A stretch of DNA of 64,000 nt from an uncultured Clostridia bacterium (lineage in GTDB: Bacteria; Bacillota; Clostridia; Saccharofermentanales; Saccharofermentanaceae), in NCBI GenBank assembly GCA_946187935.1, contig CAMHSJ010000009.1, forward strand, positions 1 to 64,000. Direction: 5' to 3'. The position numbers and the translations under genes were made by a program. The notes beneath the pieces were generated by a model. It saw only the letters and a program-made list of their open reading frames with translations, was not told where the DNA came from and did no database searches. This document shows, piece by piece, positions 23,718-32,014 of this stretch (position 1 is the stretch's first letter; every line of letters starts with the position of its first letter).

Positions 23718-25514
23718 ATGGAGATGAAAGTAGCAAAATACATATCACAGTTTCTCGTAGATAACGGTATCAGGGACTGTTTCATGGTTACGGGCGGAGG
23801 CGCCATGCATCTTGACGATGCTATAGGTCACCAGGAGGGGATCAAGTGCACCTTTAACCACCACGAGCAGGCGTGTGCGATCGCCGCTGAAGGTTATACC
23901 AGGATGACAGGCGATCTTGCCTGTGTCTGCGTTACCAGCGGCCCCGGCGGGACCAATGCGATCACAGGCGTTATGGGCGGCTGGCTTGATTCCATTCCTA
24001 TGTTCGTCTTATCAGGACAGGTTAAGCGCGAGACAACGATCTGGGCAGTTCCCGATCTTAACTTAAGACAGTTAGGTGACCAGGAATTCAACGTCATCGA
24101 TTCGGTCAGGAACATGACCAAATATGCGGTGATGGTGACTAATCCCCAGGAGATCGCATATCATTTGGAGAAGGCATTGTTCTTTGCTACAAACGGCAGG
24201 GGCGGTCCTGTTTGGCTCGACATCCCGTTAGACGTCCAGGGCGCCAAGATAGAGACAGACAGCCTTATACATTTTGATGCCGATAAGGAAGTCGTCTGGA
24301 GGACTCCCGAGGTCAAGCAGTCTGCCATAGATATCCTCATGATGAAGCTGAAGGAGGCAAAGGCTCCTCTCGTTCTCGCAGGCACGGGCATCAACCTGGC
24401 AGGCGCAACAGACAAGCTCCTTAAGTTCCTTGATAAGTATCAGATCCCTTGTGTAACTGCATGGAATGCCAACGATACTGTCGCTTACGACAACCCTTAT
24501 TACGTCGGCATGCCCGGCACTGTAGGCATGAGGTCAGGCAACTTCGCGATCCAGAACTGCGACCTTCTCATTTCCTTAGGCTGCAGGATGAACATCCGTA
24601 TGATCGGCTACACGCACTACGACTTTGCGAAGAACGCATTTAAGGCAGTCGTAGATGTGGACCCCAGAGAGCTTATAAAGCCTACGGTCCTGATAGATCT
24701 TCCCATCAATGCATCGGTAACTGATTTCCTTGATAAGATGCTCGCCTTAGATTACACTCCCGCTCCCTGCCACAGCGAATGGGTAAAGTGGTGCAGAGAT
24801 CTTCTTATCAAGTATCCCACGGTAAGAGATGAGTATCACAGGGACGGACTCATCAACCCGTATGTGTTCATTGATAAGCTTTTCGCACATCTTGATAACA
24901 CCGACCGCATCATCTGCGGCAATGGCGCTGCATGCGTCATCACGTTCCAGGCGGCCAAGGTCAAGCAGGGACAGAGGATGTTCACTAACTCAGGCTGCGC
25001 TGCGATGGGTTACGGCTTCCCGGCGGCAGTCGGCGTTGCGGTCTCTGACAACAGCAGGAGGACCATCTGCATCGACGGCGACGGAAGCGTCATGATGAAC
25101 CTCCAGGAACTTGCGACAGTCGCCCACAACAAGCTGGACATGAAGCTCGTGATCCTCAACAACAACGGCTATCTCTCGATAAGACAGACACAGAGAAATC
25201 TCTTCCAGCCGCCTTTCATCGGCATCGACAAAGACAGCGGCGTAGGCTTCCCTGACTTCGGCAGATTAGCTGATGCTTTCGGCGTTAAGTATTTTAAACT
25301 CGACAGCGAAAAGGATGCTGACGCCATCTTAGATGAAGCATTAAACTGCGAGGGTCCTGCCATCATCGAGGCAGTCGTTGATCCCAATCAGAACTTCGAG
25401 CCCAAGTCCTCATCCAAGGTCTTGCCTGACGGAAGGATCGTATCGCCATCTTTAGATGACATGGCTCCGTTCCTGCCCAGAGATGAGTTCGAGAAGATAA
25501 GGTATAACAGATGA
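23718..25514 (+). CDS. ThDP-dependent enzyme of the acetolactate synthase type
   Basis: The 598-residue protein has the three-domain layout of acetolactate synthase. FNHHEQACAIAAEGY carries the ThDP-activating Glu, followed by VTSGPGGTNAITGV, a central domain from about residue 190, and the ThDP motif IDGDGSVMMN...ILNNNGYLS at about residues 452-482. The start MVTGGGAMHLDDAIG is typical of versions found in surface-polysaccharide clusters rather than valine synthesis, and no small regulatory subunit (IlvN) is nearby. It should decarboxylate pyruvate or a 2-oxo acid and transfer the two-carbon unit. It lies 24 bp after the aldolase gene and overlaps the HAD gene by 4 bp. Confidence 0.85.
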   Translation: MEMKVAKYISQFLVDNGIRDCFMVTGGGAMHLDDAIGHQEGIKCTFNHHEQACAIAAEGYTRMTGDLACVCVTSGPGGTNAITGVMGGWLDSIPMFVLSGQVKRETTIWAVPDLNLRQLGDQEFNVIDSVRNMTKYAVMVTNPQEIAYHLEKALFFATNGRGGPVWLDIPLDVQGAKIETDSLIHFDADKEVVWRTPEVKQSAIDILMMKLKEAKAPLVLAGTGINLAGATDKLLKFLDKYQIPCVTAWNANDTVAYDNPYYVGMPGTVGMRSGNFAIQNCDLLISLGCRMNIRMIGYTHYDFAKNAFKAVVDVDPRELIKPTVLIDLPINASVTDFLDKMLALDYTPAPCHSEWVKWCRDLLIKYPTVRDEYHRDGLINPYVFIDKLFAHLDNTDRIICGNGAACVITFQAAKVKQGQRMFTNSGCAAMGYGFPAAVGVAVSDNSRRTICIDGDGSVMMNLQELATVAHNKLDMKLVILNNNGYLSIRQTQRNLFQPPFIGIDKDSGVGFPDFGRLADAFGVKYFKLDSEKDADAILDEALNCEGPAIIEAVVDPNQNFEPKSSSKVLPDGRIVSPSLDDMAPFLPRDEFEKIRYNR

Positions 25515-26170
25515 TCAGAAGCGTTATCTTTGATCTTGACGGCACTCTGCTCGACACAAAAGAGGGCATAATTGAAAGCGCCAAATACGCTGCGGACAAG
25601 CTTGGCTACGAGAGGCTTCCTTACGAGACCATGCTGACATTCGTGGGTCCGCCCATCCAGAACTCCTTTATAAAGCACTACGGCTGCGATGCCGATGCTG
25701 CGCAGAAAGCAGCCAACGTCTTCAGAGAATACTACAAGGAAGAAGCACTCTTTCTTGCTGAGCCGTACGAAGGTATCTACGACCTTTGCGAGGATCTTAA
25801 GAGCATGGGCATCAAGATGGCGGTCGCGACCTATAAGCGCGAAGACTATGCGCTGACACTGCTCAGGCATTTCGGTTTCGATAAGTACTGCGAAGTAATG
25901 CACGGCGCAGATAACAACAATGTCTTGAAAAAAGAAGACATCGTCAGGATGTGCCAGGAAGAGACCGGCACATCAAAAGAAGACAGCGTCTTAGTCGGCG
26001 ATACCGACAACGATGCCAAGGGCGCTCTTAAGGCCGAAACGCCTTTTATCGCTGTAACCTATGGTTTTGGCTTCAAGACAGAAGATGACGTTTCCATGTA
26101 TCCCCATCTCGGGGTTACAGATACGCCGATGGGAGTTGCCGGGATAATAAAGATGATCAACGGCATATAG
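25511..26170 (+). CDS. HAD-superfamily phosphatase (phosphoglycolate phosphatase-like)
   Basis: The 219-residue protein has HAD motif I VIFDLDGTLLDT, motif II KMAVATYKRE, a Lys near residue 141, and motif IV VLVGDTDNDAKGA. The helical cap between residues 15 and 85 places it with Gph-like phosphatases. It begins within the ATGA overlap with the ThDP enzyme gene, so it probably dephosphorylates an intermediate of the same pathway. Substrate unknown. Confidence 0.85.
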   Translation: MIRSVIFDLDGTLLDTKEGIIESAKYAADKLGYERLPYETMLTFVGPPIQNSFIKHYGCDADAAQKAANVFREYYKEEALFLAEPYEGIYDLCEDLKSMGIKMAVATYKREDYALTLLRHFGFDKYCEVMHGADNNNVLKKEDIVRMCQEETGTSKEDSVLVGDTDNDAKGALKAETPFIAVTYGFGFKTEDDVSMYPHLGVTDTPMGVAGIIKMINGI

Positions 26171-26194
26171 TTTTTCCTAAGGGAGGCACATGTC

Positions 26195-26791
26195 ATGGAC
26201 AAGGAAAGATTTGACAGGCAGATGGCGTTCATAAGAGAGATCGATAAGGAAAAGCTCATCAAGCGTCAGAGTTACTTAACCGACTGCACTACCCATGAGA
26301 ACGATGCCGAGCATGCCTGGCACATGGCGATAATGACCTTGCTCCTTAAAGAGTATGCCAACGAAGAGATAGATGTCTTAAAGACCATGAGCATGCTCCT
26401 CATCCACGACCTCGTCGAAGTCTATGCAGGTGATACCTACGCATACGATCAGGAAGGCAAGAAGACCCAAAAAGAGCGCGAGCACAAAGCCGCCGACAAA
26501 CTCTACAGCCTTTTGCCTGAAGATCAGTGTGAGTATCTTAAATCACTCTGGACAGAATTCGAAGAACAGAAGACTCCCGAAGCCAAGTTCGCCAGGACTA
26601 TGGACTGCTTCCAGCCTCTTATCTTAAACGATGCAACTGATGGCAAAGCCTGGAAGGAACACGGCGTCAGGAAGAGCTGGGTAATGAAACGCAATGAGAA
26701 TACTCATCTCGGTTCAGAAGACATCTGGCAGTATGCTTATGACAATCTGATCGAGCCAAATGTTGATAAGGGCAACATCATAGATGATTGA
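26195..26791 (+). CDS. HD-domain 5'-nucleotidase-like protein (YfbR/HDDC2 type)
   Basis: The 198-residue protein has the YfbR-type HD site: HENDAEHAWHMAIM near residue 28, LLIHDLVEVYAGDT near residue 68 and FARTMDCFQPL near residue 129. E. coli YfbR removes phosphate from deoxynucleoside monophosphates. It lies 24 bp after the HAD gene behind GGGAGGCAC, probably in the same operon; whether it serves the aldolase pathway is unclear. Confidence 0.8.
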   Translation: MDKERFDRQMAFIREIDKEKLIKRQSYLTDCTTHENDAEHAWHMAIMTLLLKEYANEEIDVLKTMSMLLIHDLVEVYAGDTYAYDQEGKKTQKEREHKAADKLYSLLPEDQCEYLKSLWTEFEEQKTPEAKFARTMDCFQPLILNDATDGKAWKEHGVRKSWVMKRNENTHLGSEDIWQYAYDNLIEPNVDKGNIIDD

Positions 26792-26929
26792 CGGAGAATA
26801 CTGATCAGTTGTTAACAAAGGTGACAGTATATGTAAGTAATGTACCAATATTGATACTGAAGTATTAGTATAATCAAAATTGACCGGAACCAAACAATGA
26901 ATACCCGGTTCCTGTTCGGAGGTTAATCT

Positions 26930-28345
26930 ATGCCAGACGGCTTATTTATCTACATCTTAGCTATAGTGATCATTATCCTTGAGGTTGCATTGCTCGTTAT
27001 GCTTCGTGCTTCCGGGAACAGGCAGGACGATGAGTCCGGGGAGAATGCCAGGAAGTGCCTGACCAATACTGAGGAGATCAGTAAGAACGTGGGCCTGCTC
27101 AACGACCGTATGGAGCAGGGACAGAAATATACCTTAAACCAGATCGATCAGATCCGTAAGGAGAACAGTGAAAGTTTCAGAGCTTCCAGAATGGAACAGA
27201 GCAAAGTTCAGAACGATCTTGCTCAGAGGCAGGAACAGTCCATGCAGAATCTTGCCAAGTCACAGACTGAAGCGCTTCAGGGGTTCAGTAAGCAGCTTCA
27301 CGATACAACAGTAGTGCAGAAGGATTCATTCTCCGAGATGCAGAAGTCTCTTTCCGAGACCCTGCGGAAGACTACAGAGAGCATGAATAAGACACTGACA
27401 GATTCTCTTAAGGACATCCAGCAGTCAAATGAGAAGAAGCTTGATGAGATAAGAGGAGTGGTCAACGAGAAGCTTGATAAGACCCTTAACGAGAGATTGG
27501 ACAGCAACTTCAAGCAGGTTACGGACAACCTTGGCAAACTCTATGAATCACTCGGAAAGCTCCAGACACTGTCAACAGGAGTAGAGAGCTTGAACAAGAC
27601 CCTTACCAACGTTAAGACAAGGGGTACGTGGGGAGAAGTCCAGCTCGGCAGGATACTTGAGCAGACGCTTTCCGCAGGACAGTATGATAAAAATGTTACC
27701 ACGAAGAAGAATTCTTCAGATCCGGTAGAGTATGCTGTCATACTGCCTTCGGATCTTGGTGAGACAGTTTATCTTCCTATCGACTCCAAGTTCCCGTCTG
27801 ATATCTATAACCATATCGTTGAGGCATCGGAAAACTGTGACGCACAGGCCCTGGCAGCAGCGCAGAAGGAACTGAAGAACAGAGTGCTTAATGAAGCCAG
27901 GAAGATCAGGGATAAGTATGTCGATCCTCCGCACACCTCTGATTTCGGGATCATGTTCCTTCCGACAGAGGGGCTGTATGCCGAGGTCCTCCGTATCGAC
28001 GGCATTGTTGAAGAATGTCAGAATATCAATGTCGTGATAGCAGGCCCGACAACTATCACTGCGCTTCTTAATGTTATTGCTTTAGGGTTCAGGAATGCAG
28101 CCCTCAACCGTGAGACCGCGAATGTTAAGAAGACACTTGAAGCAGTTAAGACGCAGATCGGCAAGCTCGATGAAGCAGTATCTGCCGCAGCAAAGAAGAT
28201 CGACCAGGCTTCGACTGCGACACACGGCATCTCAGAGCGCACACGTATCATGAAGAATAAGATGAACTCGATCGGAGTATTAGATGAGTCAGAAGCAGAT
28301 GAGGTCCTGGGATATTCGGCGCCTTTGCTCACTTCCGACGAGTAA
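26930..28345 (+). CDS. rmuC: DNA recombination protein RmuC
   Basis: One N-terminal membrane helix (residues 5-25) is followed by a long coiled coil (about 40-215) and the RmuC nuclease-like core: TRGTWGEVQLGRILEQ, LPIDSKFPSDIY, then YVDPPHTSDFGIMFLPTEGLYAE and GPTTITALLNVIALGFRN. RmuC limits recombination between inverted repeats in E. coli. GGAGG is 7 bp before the ATG. A GGAACC...GGTTCC stem lies just upstream (about 26885-26912) and might affect translation. Its 3' end overlaps the convergent permease gene by 17 bp. Confidence 0.93.
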   Translation: MPDGLFIYILAIVIIILEVALLVMLRASGNRQDDESGENARKCLTNTEEISKNVGLLNDRMEQGQKYTLNQIDQIRKENSESFRASRMEQSKVQNDLAQRQEQSMQNLAKSQTEALQGFSKQLHDTTVVQKDSFSEMQKSLSETLRKTTESMNKTLTDSLKDIQQSNEKKLDEIRGVVNEKLDKTLNERLDSNFKQVTDNLGKLYESLGKLQTLSTGVESLNKTLTNVKTRGTWGEVQLGRILEQTLSAGQYDKNVTTKKNSSDPVEYAVILPSDLGETVYLPIDSKFPSDIYNHIVEASENCDAQALAAAQKELKNRVLNEARKIRDKYVDPPHTSDFGIMFLPTEGLYAEVLRIDGIVEECQNINVVIAGPTTITALLNVIALGFRNAALNRETANVKKTLEAVKTQIGKLDEAVSAAAKKIDQASTATHGISERTRIMKNKMNSIGVLDESEADEVLGYSAPLLTSDE

Positions 28346-29255
28346 GATATCCGTTGTTATAAAGGAACGAATAGACGGATGCTCCGATGATTATGACGTA
28401 GCCGATGACAGACAGCCAGTCAGGGAACTCATCAAGGAAGAGCATGCCGAGTATCGCTGCGAATATGACAGTCGAATAATCGTAAACGGAGATCTCCTTG
28501 GCAGGGCAGGCTGCGTAAGCTGCCGTTATGGTGAACTGGCCGCAGCAGGCTGCTACGCCAGCGCACGCACAGAATAAGATCTGTATCGGTCTGACAGGCT
28601 GGTAAGTTGCGATTATGAACGGTATGCATGCCAGGCATGAGAATACGGAGAAGAATGCGACGATCACTGTCTTTCTTTCGCCTTTGAGACTGAGCTTTCG
28701 AAGGAACGTATAAGCAGTTCCTGCAGCGACGCCTCCTATAAGACCGATAAGGGCAGGGAAGATAGCTTGTGTTCCATAAGTATCTGTGCCTGTGAAGATG
28801 TTCATGAGGAATGTGGGCTTTACGACGAATATCGCGCCAACAAGTGCAACTGTTATGGCGAGCCACTGATGGATGTTTGCAACTTCGCTTAAGATAAAGA
28901 TCGATGCAATGATCGCAAAGAACGGAGAGAGCTTATTAAGGATCAGGGCATCAGCAATGTTTATTTTGGAGATGGCATAGAAATTACAGACGAGTCCGAC
29001 CGTACCGAATGCTGCCCTGGCAAGAAGACCGGGCAGACTGCCTTTTTGGATCTTGAATCCTTCAGGGGATCTTGCAAGCATCGGGATGGTGATGAGGATA
29101 GCCACGACGTTTCTGAAGAAGGCCTTCATGAAGACAGGCATGTCACCTGCGAGGTTGATGAACAGAGCCATTACCGCGAAGGATAGTGAAGATAGAAGAA
29201 GATAGATTATTCCCTTTTTGCGCTGGGATAGACGTGCCTGTTTCTTGTCTGTCAT
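28329..29255 (-). CDS. DMT-superfamily (EamA) transporter
   Basis: From the ATG at 29255 the 308-residue protein has ten hydrophobic helices in two EamA repeats (IIYLLLSSLSFAVMALF near the start, AAILGMLFLDEFPDWLSVIG near the end). These transporters export metabolites such as amino acids. The frame stays open to 29420, but the extra codons would run back through the terminator at 29267-29295 and the end of the DUF4870 gene. No strong ribosome site precedes 29255; the T-run of that terminator ends right at the start codon. Confidence 0.85.
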   Translation of the reverse strand: MTDKKQARLSQRKKGIIYLLLSSLSFAVMALFINLAGDMPVFMKAFFRNVVAILITIPMLARSPEGFKIQKGSLPGLLARAAFGTVGLVCNFYAISKINIADALILNKLSPFFAIIASIFILSEVANIHQWLAITVALVGAIFVVKPTFLMNIFTGTDTYGTQAIFPALIGLIGGVAAGTAYTFLRKLSLKGERKTVIVAFFSVFSCLACIPFIIATYQPVRPIQILFCACAGVAACCGQFTITAAYAACPAKEISVYDYSTVIFAAILGMLFLDEFPDWLSVIGYVIIIGASVYSFLYNNGYLTRRK

Positions 29256-29295
29256 TTTAAAAATAAGGGGATGCCGCTTGATCCGTGACATCCCC
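29256..29295 (-). terminator. Terminator of the DUF4870 gene, abutting the permease start
   Basis: On the minus strand GGGGATG pairs with CATCCCC across a 15-nt loop, followed by TTATTTTT and then directly by the permease ATG. Confidence 0.65.
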
Positions 29296-29319
29296 GTTGA
29301 TTCTGATCGTGTTAGTAGA

Positions 29320-29655
29320 TTACTTGATGATCTGGAACTTGTCGCCAATGAGCGGGATAGTGAATTCCTTGTCGCTTGCAGCCTGAACGATGCCCATGAT
29401 CGCAAATACGAAGATCGCAACGCTAACGAGCCATGCTACGAACTGAACGAAAGGAATGAAGCCCAGGACTCCGAGTGCAGCACCTGCTATTGTGAGCACG
29501 ATGCCGTTGTTAACGTGGTTCTTTACAAAAGGATCGTTCTTCTCAGGCTCGATAAGAAGTCCTAAGAGCCAGAGGATTCCGATATAGCTTAAAATAGCAA
29601 AGATCTTAGCGTTACCTGAAGCAGACTTTGTTTCAATGTTTTCATTGTTTTCCAT
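29320..29655 (-). CDS. DUF4870-family membrane protein
   Basis: The 111-residue protein starts at the ATG at 29655, after GGAGGGG. It has the DUF4870/Tic20-like layout: a first helix IFAILSYIGILWLLGLLIEPE, then PFVKNHVNNGIVLTIAGAA, and a C-terminal helix AIFVFAIMGIVQAA. The function of the family is unknown. An in-frame ATG at 29673 lacks a ribosome site. It is the minus-strand gene upstream of the permease, separated by a terminator. Confidence 0.8.
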   Translation of the reverse strand: MENNENIETKSASGNAKIFAILSYIGILWLLGLLIEPEKNDPFVKNHVNNGIVLTIAGAALGVLGFIPFVQFVAWLVSVAIFVFAIMGIVQAASDKEFTIPLIGDKFQIIK

Positions 29656-29733
29656 AAAAATGCCCCTCCGCATAAAAATATTGATTATAATAGCACAAGC
29701 AATACCATTTTTCTATTGTGGAGCATGAATATA

Positions 29734-30453
29734 ATGAAAGTGTCATCTTACAGAAAAGACAGCGATATCACATACTCTCTGGGCGCTACGGTCACCATGG
29801 AGTATCTGAACAAGAAGATGTCTGATGTCAGGGCGGTCTTGCTCCATCCGGACTTTGACTCGGAGGAGACCAAAGAGCGGATATACTCGATCTGCAGCGC
29901 GAATAACATCCCCGTAGAGACTGATGCCAAGGCTTTCAACATCCTCTCCAAGAAGGGAAACTGCTTTGTCATCGGCGTGCTCGAAAAGAATGAGACTCCG
30001 GTCCTGCCGGGCAGCCACATGGTCCTTGTTAATCCCTCGAACAGCGGGAACATGGGAACGATAATCAGGAGCTGCTTAGGGTTCGGAGTAAAGGACATCG
30101 CAGTAGTTCCGCCTGCCTGTGACCATTACGATCCCAAGGTCATAAGGGCATCGATGGGTGCCACGGCATCTGTCAGGATCGAGGTATTTCCTTCCTTTGA
30201 AGCATATTCTTCGAGATTCCCTGAGAATAACCTCTATCCGTTCATGTTAGACGGAAGCACGAAGCTCCAGAAGACTGAGATCAAGGCTCCTTTCTCACTC
30301 ATAATGGGAAATGAGGCCACGGGACTTCCAAGTTCTTTCGCTTCCATAGGACAGCCCATAAGGATAGAGCATTCGGGCGATATAGACAGCCTTAACATTA
30401 CGATCGCTGCGGGTATCGGCCTTTATGAGGCGACCAGGAACACAATAACTTAA
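29734..30453 (+). CDS. TrmH/SpoU-family RNA 2'-O-methyltransferase
   Basis: The 239-residue protein has the SPOUT knot motifs: LVNPSNSGNMGTIIRSCLGFG (motif 1), FSLIMGNEATGLP (motif 2) and SLNITIAAGIGLYEATR (motif 3). It methylates a ribose in rRNA or tRNA using S-adenosylmethionine. The N-terminal 95 residues are a short substrate-recognition region. The frame opens at 29716, but GTGGAG is best spaced (10 bp) for the ATG at 29734. Confidence 0.85.
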   Translation: MKVSSYRKDSDITYSLGATVTMEYLNKKMSDVRAVLLHPDFDSEETKERIYSICSANNIPVETDAKAFNILSKKGNCFVIGVLEKNETPVLPGSHMVLVNPSNSGNMGTIIRSCLGFGVKDIAVVPPACDHYDPKVIRASMGATASVRIEVFPSFEAYSSRFPENNLYPFMLDGSTKLQKTEIKAPFSLIMGNEATGLPSSFASIGQPIRIEHSGDIDSLNITIAAGIGLYEATRNTIT

Positions 30454-30461
30454 ATTTGGTA

Positions 30462-30490
30462 TTGCGATTGCATTTTAATCGTGATACAAT
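30462..30490 (+). promoter_or_regulatory. rpsT promoter
   Basis: TTGCGA (30462-30467), 17-bp spacer, TACAAT (30485-30490), about 57 bp before the rpsT start. Confidence 0.65.
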
Positions 30491-30546
30491 TCTTCGGTGC
30501 TAAGAACGCTTATTAATATATTTATGACTGAACGGAGGTCACAATA

Positions 30547-30807
30547 ATGCCTAATATCAAATCAGCTATCAAGCGTGTAAACGTTTCAGAGAAGAAGGCT
30601 GTAGCAAATAAGAGTAAGAAGAGTGCTATCCGCACAACTCTTAAGAAGGCTAAGGCAGATATCGAGTCAGGCGAGAATCTTGATGTAACAGTAAAGAACG
30701 CTCAGAAGGCTGTTGACCAGGCTGCTGCCAAGGGTCACATGTCCAAGAACGCTGCGTCAAGGACTAAGTCCAAGCTCGCTAAGGCTGCTAACAAGGCTAA
30801 GGCTTGA
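30547..30807 (+). CDS. rpsT: Ribosomal protein S20
   Basis: The 86-residue, very basic protein starts MPNIKSAIKRVNVSEKKAVA and ends with KNAASRTKSKLAKAANKAKA, the standard S20 sequence. It binds 16S rRNA early in assembly of the small subunit. It has its own promoter and terminator, and CGGAGG before the ATG. The 57-bp leader is where S20 autoregulation often acts. Confidence 0.98.
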   Translation: MPNIKSAIKRVNVSEKKAVANKSKKSAIRTTLKKAKADIESGENLDVTVKNAQKAVDQAAAKGHMSKNAASRTKSKLAKAANKAKA

Positions 30808-30832
30808 TCAGTATCTTAATTTAACCGATCGT

Positions 30833-30864
30833 AAGGGCTGTCTGAAATATGGCAGCCTTTTTGC
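30833..30864 (+). terminator. rpsT terminator
   Basis: AGGGCTGTC pairs with GGCAGCCTT across ATGG/TGAAATAT-type loop sequence, followed by TTTTTGC. Confidence 0.75.
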
Positions 30865-30904
30865 TGTCATAATAAAAGCTGCGGAGATAGACTATTCTCC
30901 ATAT

Positions 30905-30947
30905 GACTCTCAAATATGCCCCTGATCAGAGAGCAATTTGGAGAGTG
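30905..30947. repeat. Second-family 43-bp palindrome, copy 1
   Basis: An imperfect palindrome with arms ACTCTCAAAT and ATTTGGAGAGT. It shares GATCAGAGAG and ATTTGGAGAG with the copy at 41809. It lies between the rpsT terminator and the promoter of the polysaccharide operon. The surrounding 150 bp (30865-31018) show nothing else clear. Confidence 0.65.
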
Positions 30948-31018
30948 CCGGCCAAAAATCCCCATATTCTAATAAACCAGTCCCTTACCAAGCATACTAT
31001 CTGTCTAATATGCAGATT

Positions 31019-31046
31019 TTGAATTAACGCGCGTTAGTATTATAAT
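31019..31046 (+). promoter_or_regulatory. Promoter of the surface-polysaccharide operon with internal palindrome
   Basis: TTGAAT (31019-31024), 16-bp spacer, TATAAT (31041-31046). The spacer is largely filled by the perfect 12-bp palindrome TAACGCGCGTTA (31025-31036), a likely operator. In the leader CTATG and CATAG can form a small hairpin (about 31052-31067). Confidence 0.6.
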
Positions 31047-31100
31047 AATTATTATTTATAACTATGTCCGCGCATAGCCGTGCGGGATGGGAGGCTCAAC

Positions 31101-31997
31101 TTGAAAGGAATAGTACTGGCCGGCGGATCCGGAACGAGGCTTTATCCTCTTACGATGGTAACATCCAAGCAGCTTTTGCCTGTTTACGACAAGCCTATGA
31201 TCTATTATCCTCTCTCGGTGCTCATGAGCGCAGGGATCAGGGACATAATGATCATTTCAACTCCTGATGATACTCCGAGATTTGAAGCCCTCTTAGGTGA
31301 CGGCCACCAGTTCGGCATCGATCTTTGCTACAAAGTCCAGCCTTCACCTGACGGACTTGCACAGGCATTTGTCCTGGGCGCGGACTTCATAGGTGATGAC
31401 AACGCCGCCATGATCTTGGGCGATAACATCTTCTCAGGCCACGGCCTTAGGAAGAGACTTAAGAATGCCGTTGAGAATGCTAACAGTGGCAAGGGCGCAA
31501 CGGTCTTCGGATACTATGTTGAAGATCCCGAGAGATTCGGAATCGTTGAGTTCGACAAGAACGGCACCGCGGTCTCCATTGAAGAGAAGCCCGCACAGCC
31601 CAAGAGCAATTACTGCGTAACGGGCCTTTATTTCTACGACAACAAGGTAGTCGAATATGCCAAGGGGTTAAAGCCCTCAGCAAGAGGCGAGCTTGAGATC
31701 ACTGACCTTAACAGGATCTACTTAGAGCAGGGCAAGCTTAATGTTGAGATCTTAGGCCGCGGATTTACATGGCTCGATACGGGAACGCATGAGAGCCTTT
31801 TCGATGCGGGCAATTTCGTAAAGACAATGGAGCAGCATCAGCACAGAAAGATCGGCTGCCTCGAAGACATCGCTTACGAGAACGGCTGGATCAACGCTGA
31901 GCAGGTCGAAGAGGCTATCCGCAAGATGGGCAAGAGCCAGTACGGCCAGTACTTAAGGGCTGTATTGGACGGTAAATACATTAACAAGATCGTTTAA
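31101..31997 (+). CDS. rfbA: Glucose-1-phosphate thymidylyltransferase
   Basis: The 298-residue protein has the nucleotidyltransferase start [16 protein letters not shown], then [33 protein letters not shown] and [13 protein letters not shown]. It makes dTDP-glucose from glucose-1-phosphate and dTTP, the first step to dTDP-L-rhamnose. I take the TTG at 31101 as start: it gives MKGIVLAGG, the normal N-terminus, and follows GGGAGG by 7 bp. The frame is open from 31080. First gene of the operon. Confidence 0.95.
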   Translation: MKGIVLAGGSGTRLYPLTMVTSKQLLPVYDKPMIYYPLSVLMSAGIRDIMIISTPDDTPRFEALLGDGHQFGIDLCYKVQPSPDGLAQAFVLGADFIGDDNAAMILGDNIFSGHGLRKRLKNAVENANSGKGATVFGYYVEDPERFGIVEFDKNGTAVSIEEKPAQPKSNYCVTGLYFYDNKVVEYAKGLKPSARGELEITDLNRIYLEQGKLNVEILGRGFTWLDTGTHESLFDAGNFVKTMEQHQHRKIGCLEDIAYENGWINAEQVEEAIRKMGKSQYGQYLRAVLDGKYINKIV

Positions 31998-32014
31998 GGG
32001 GAGGCAGGTTCAAG

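Noticed and set aside
26840..26929. Sigma-A promoter TTGATA/TATAAT before rmuC
   Set aside because: The two hexamers are only 12 bp apart, so they cannot work as a normal pair; TATAAT alone may be used but is not certain.
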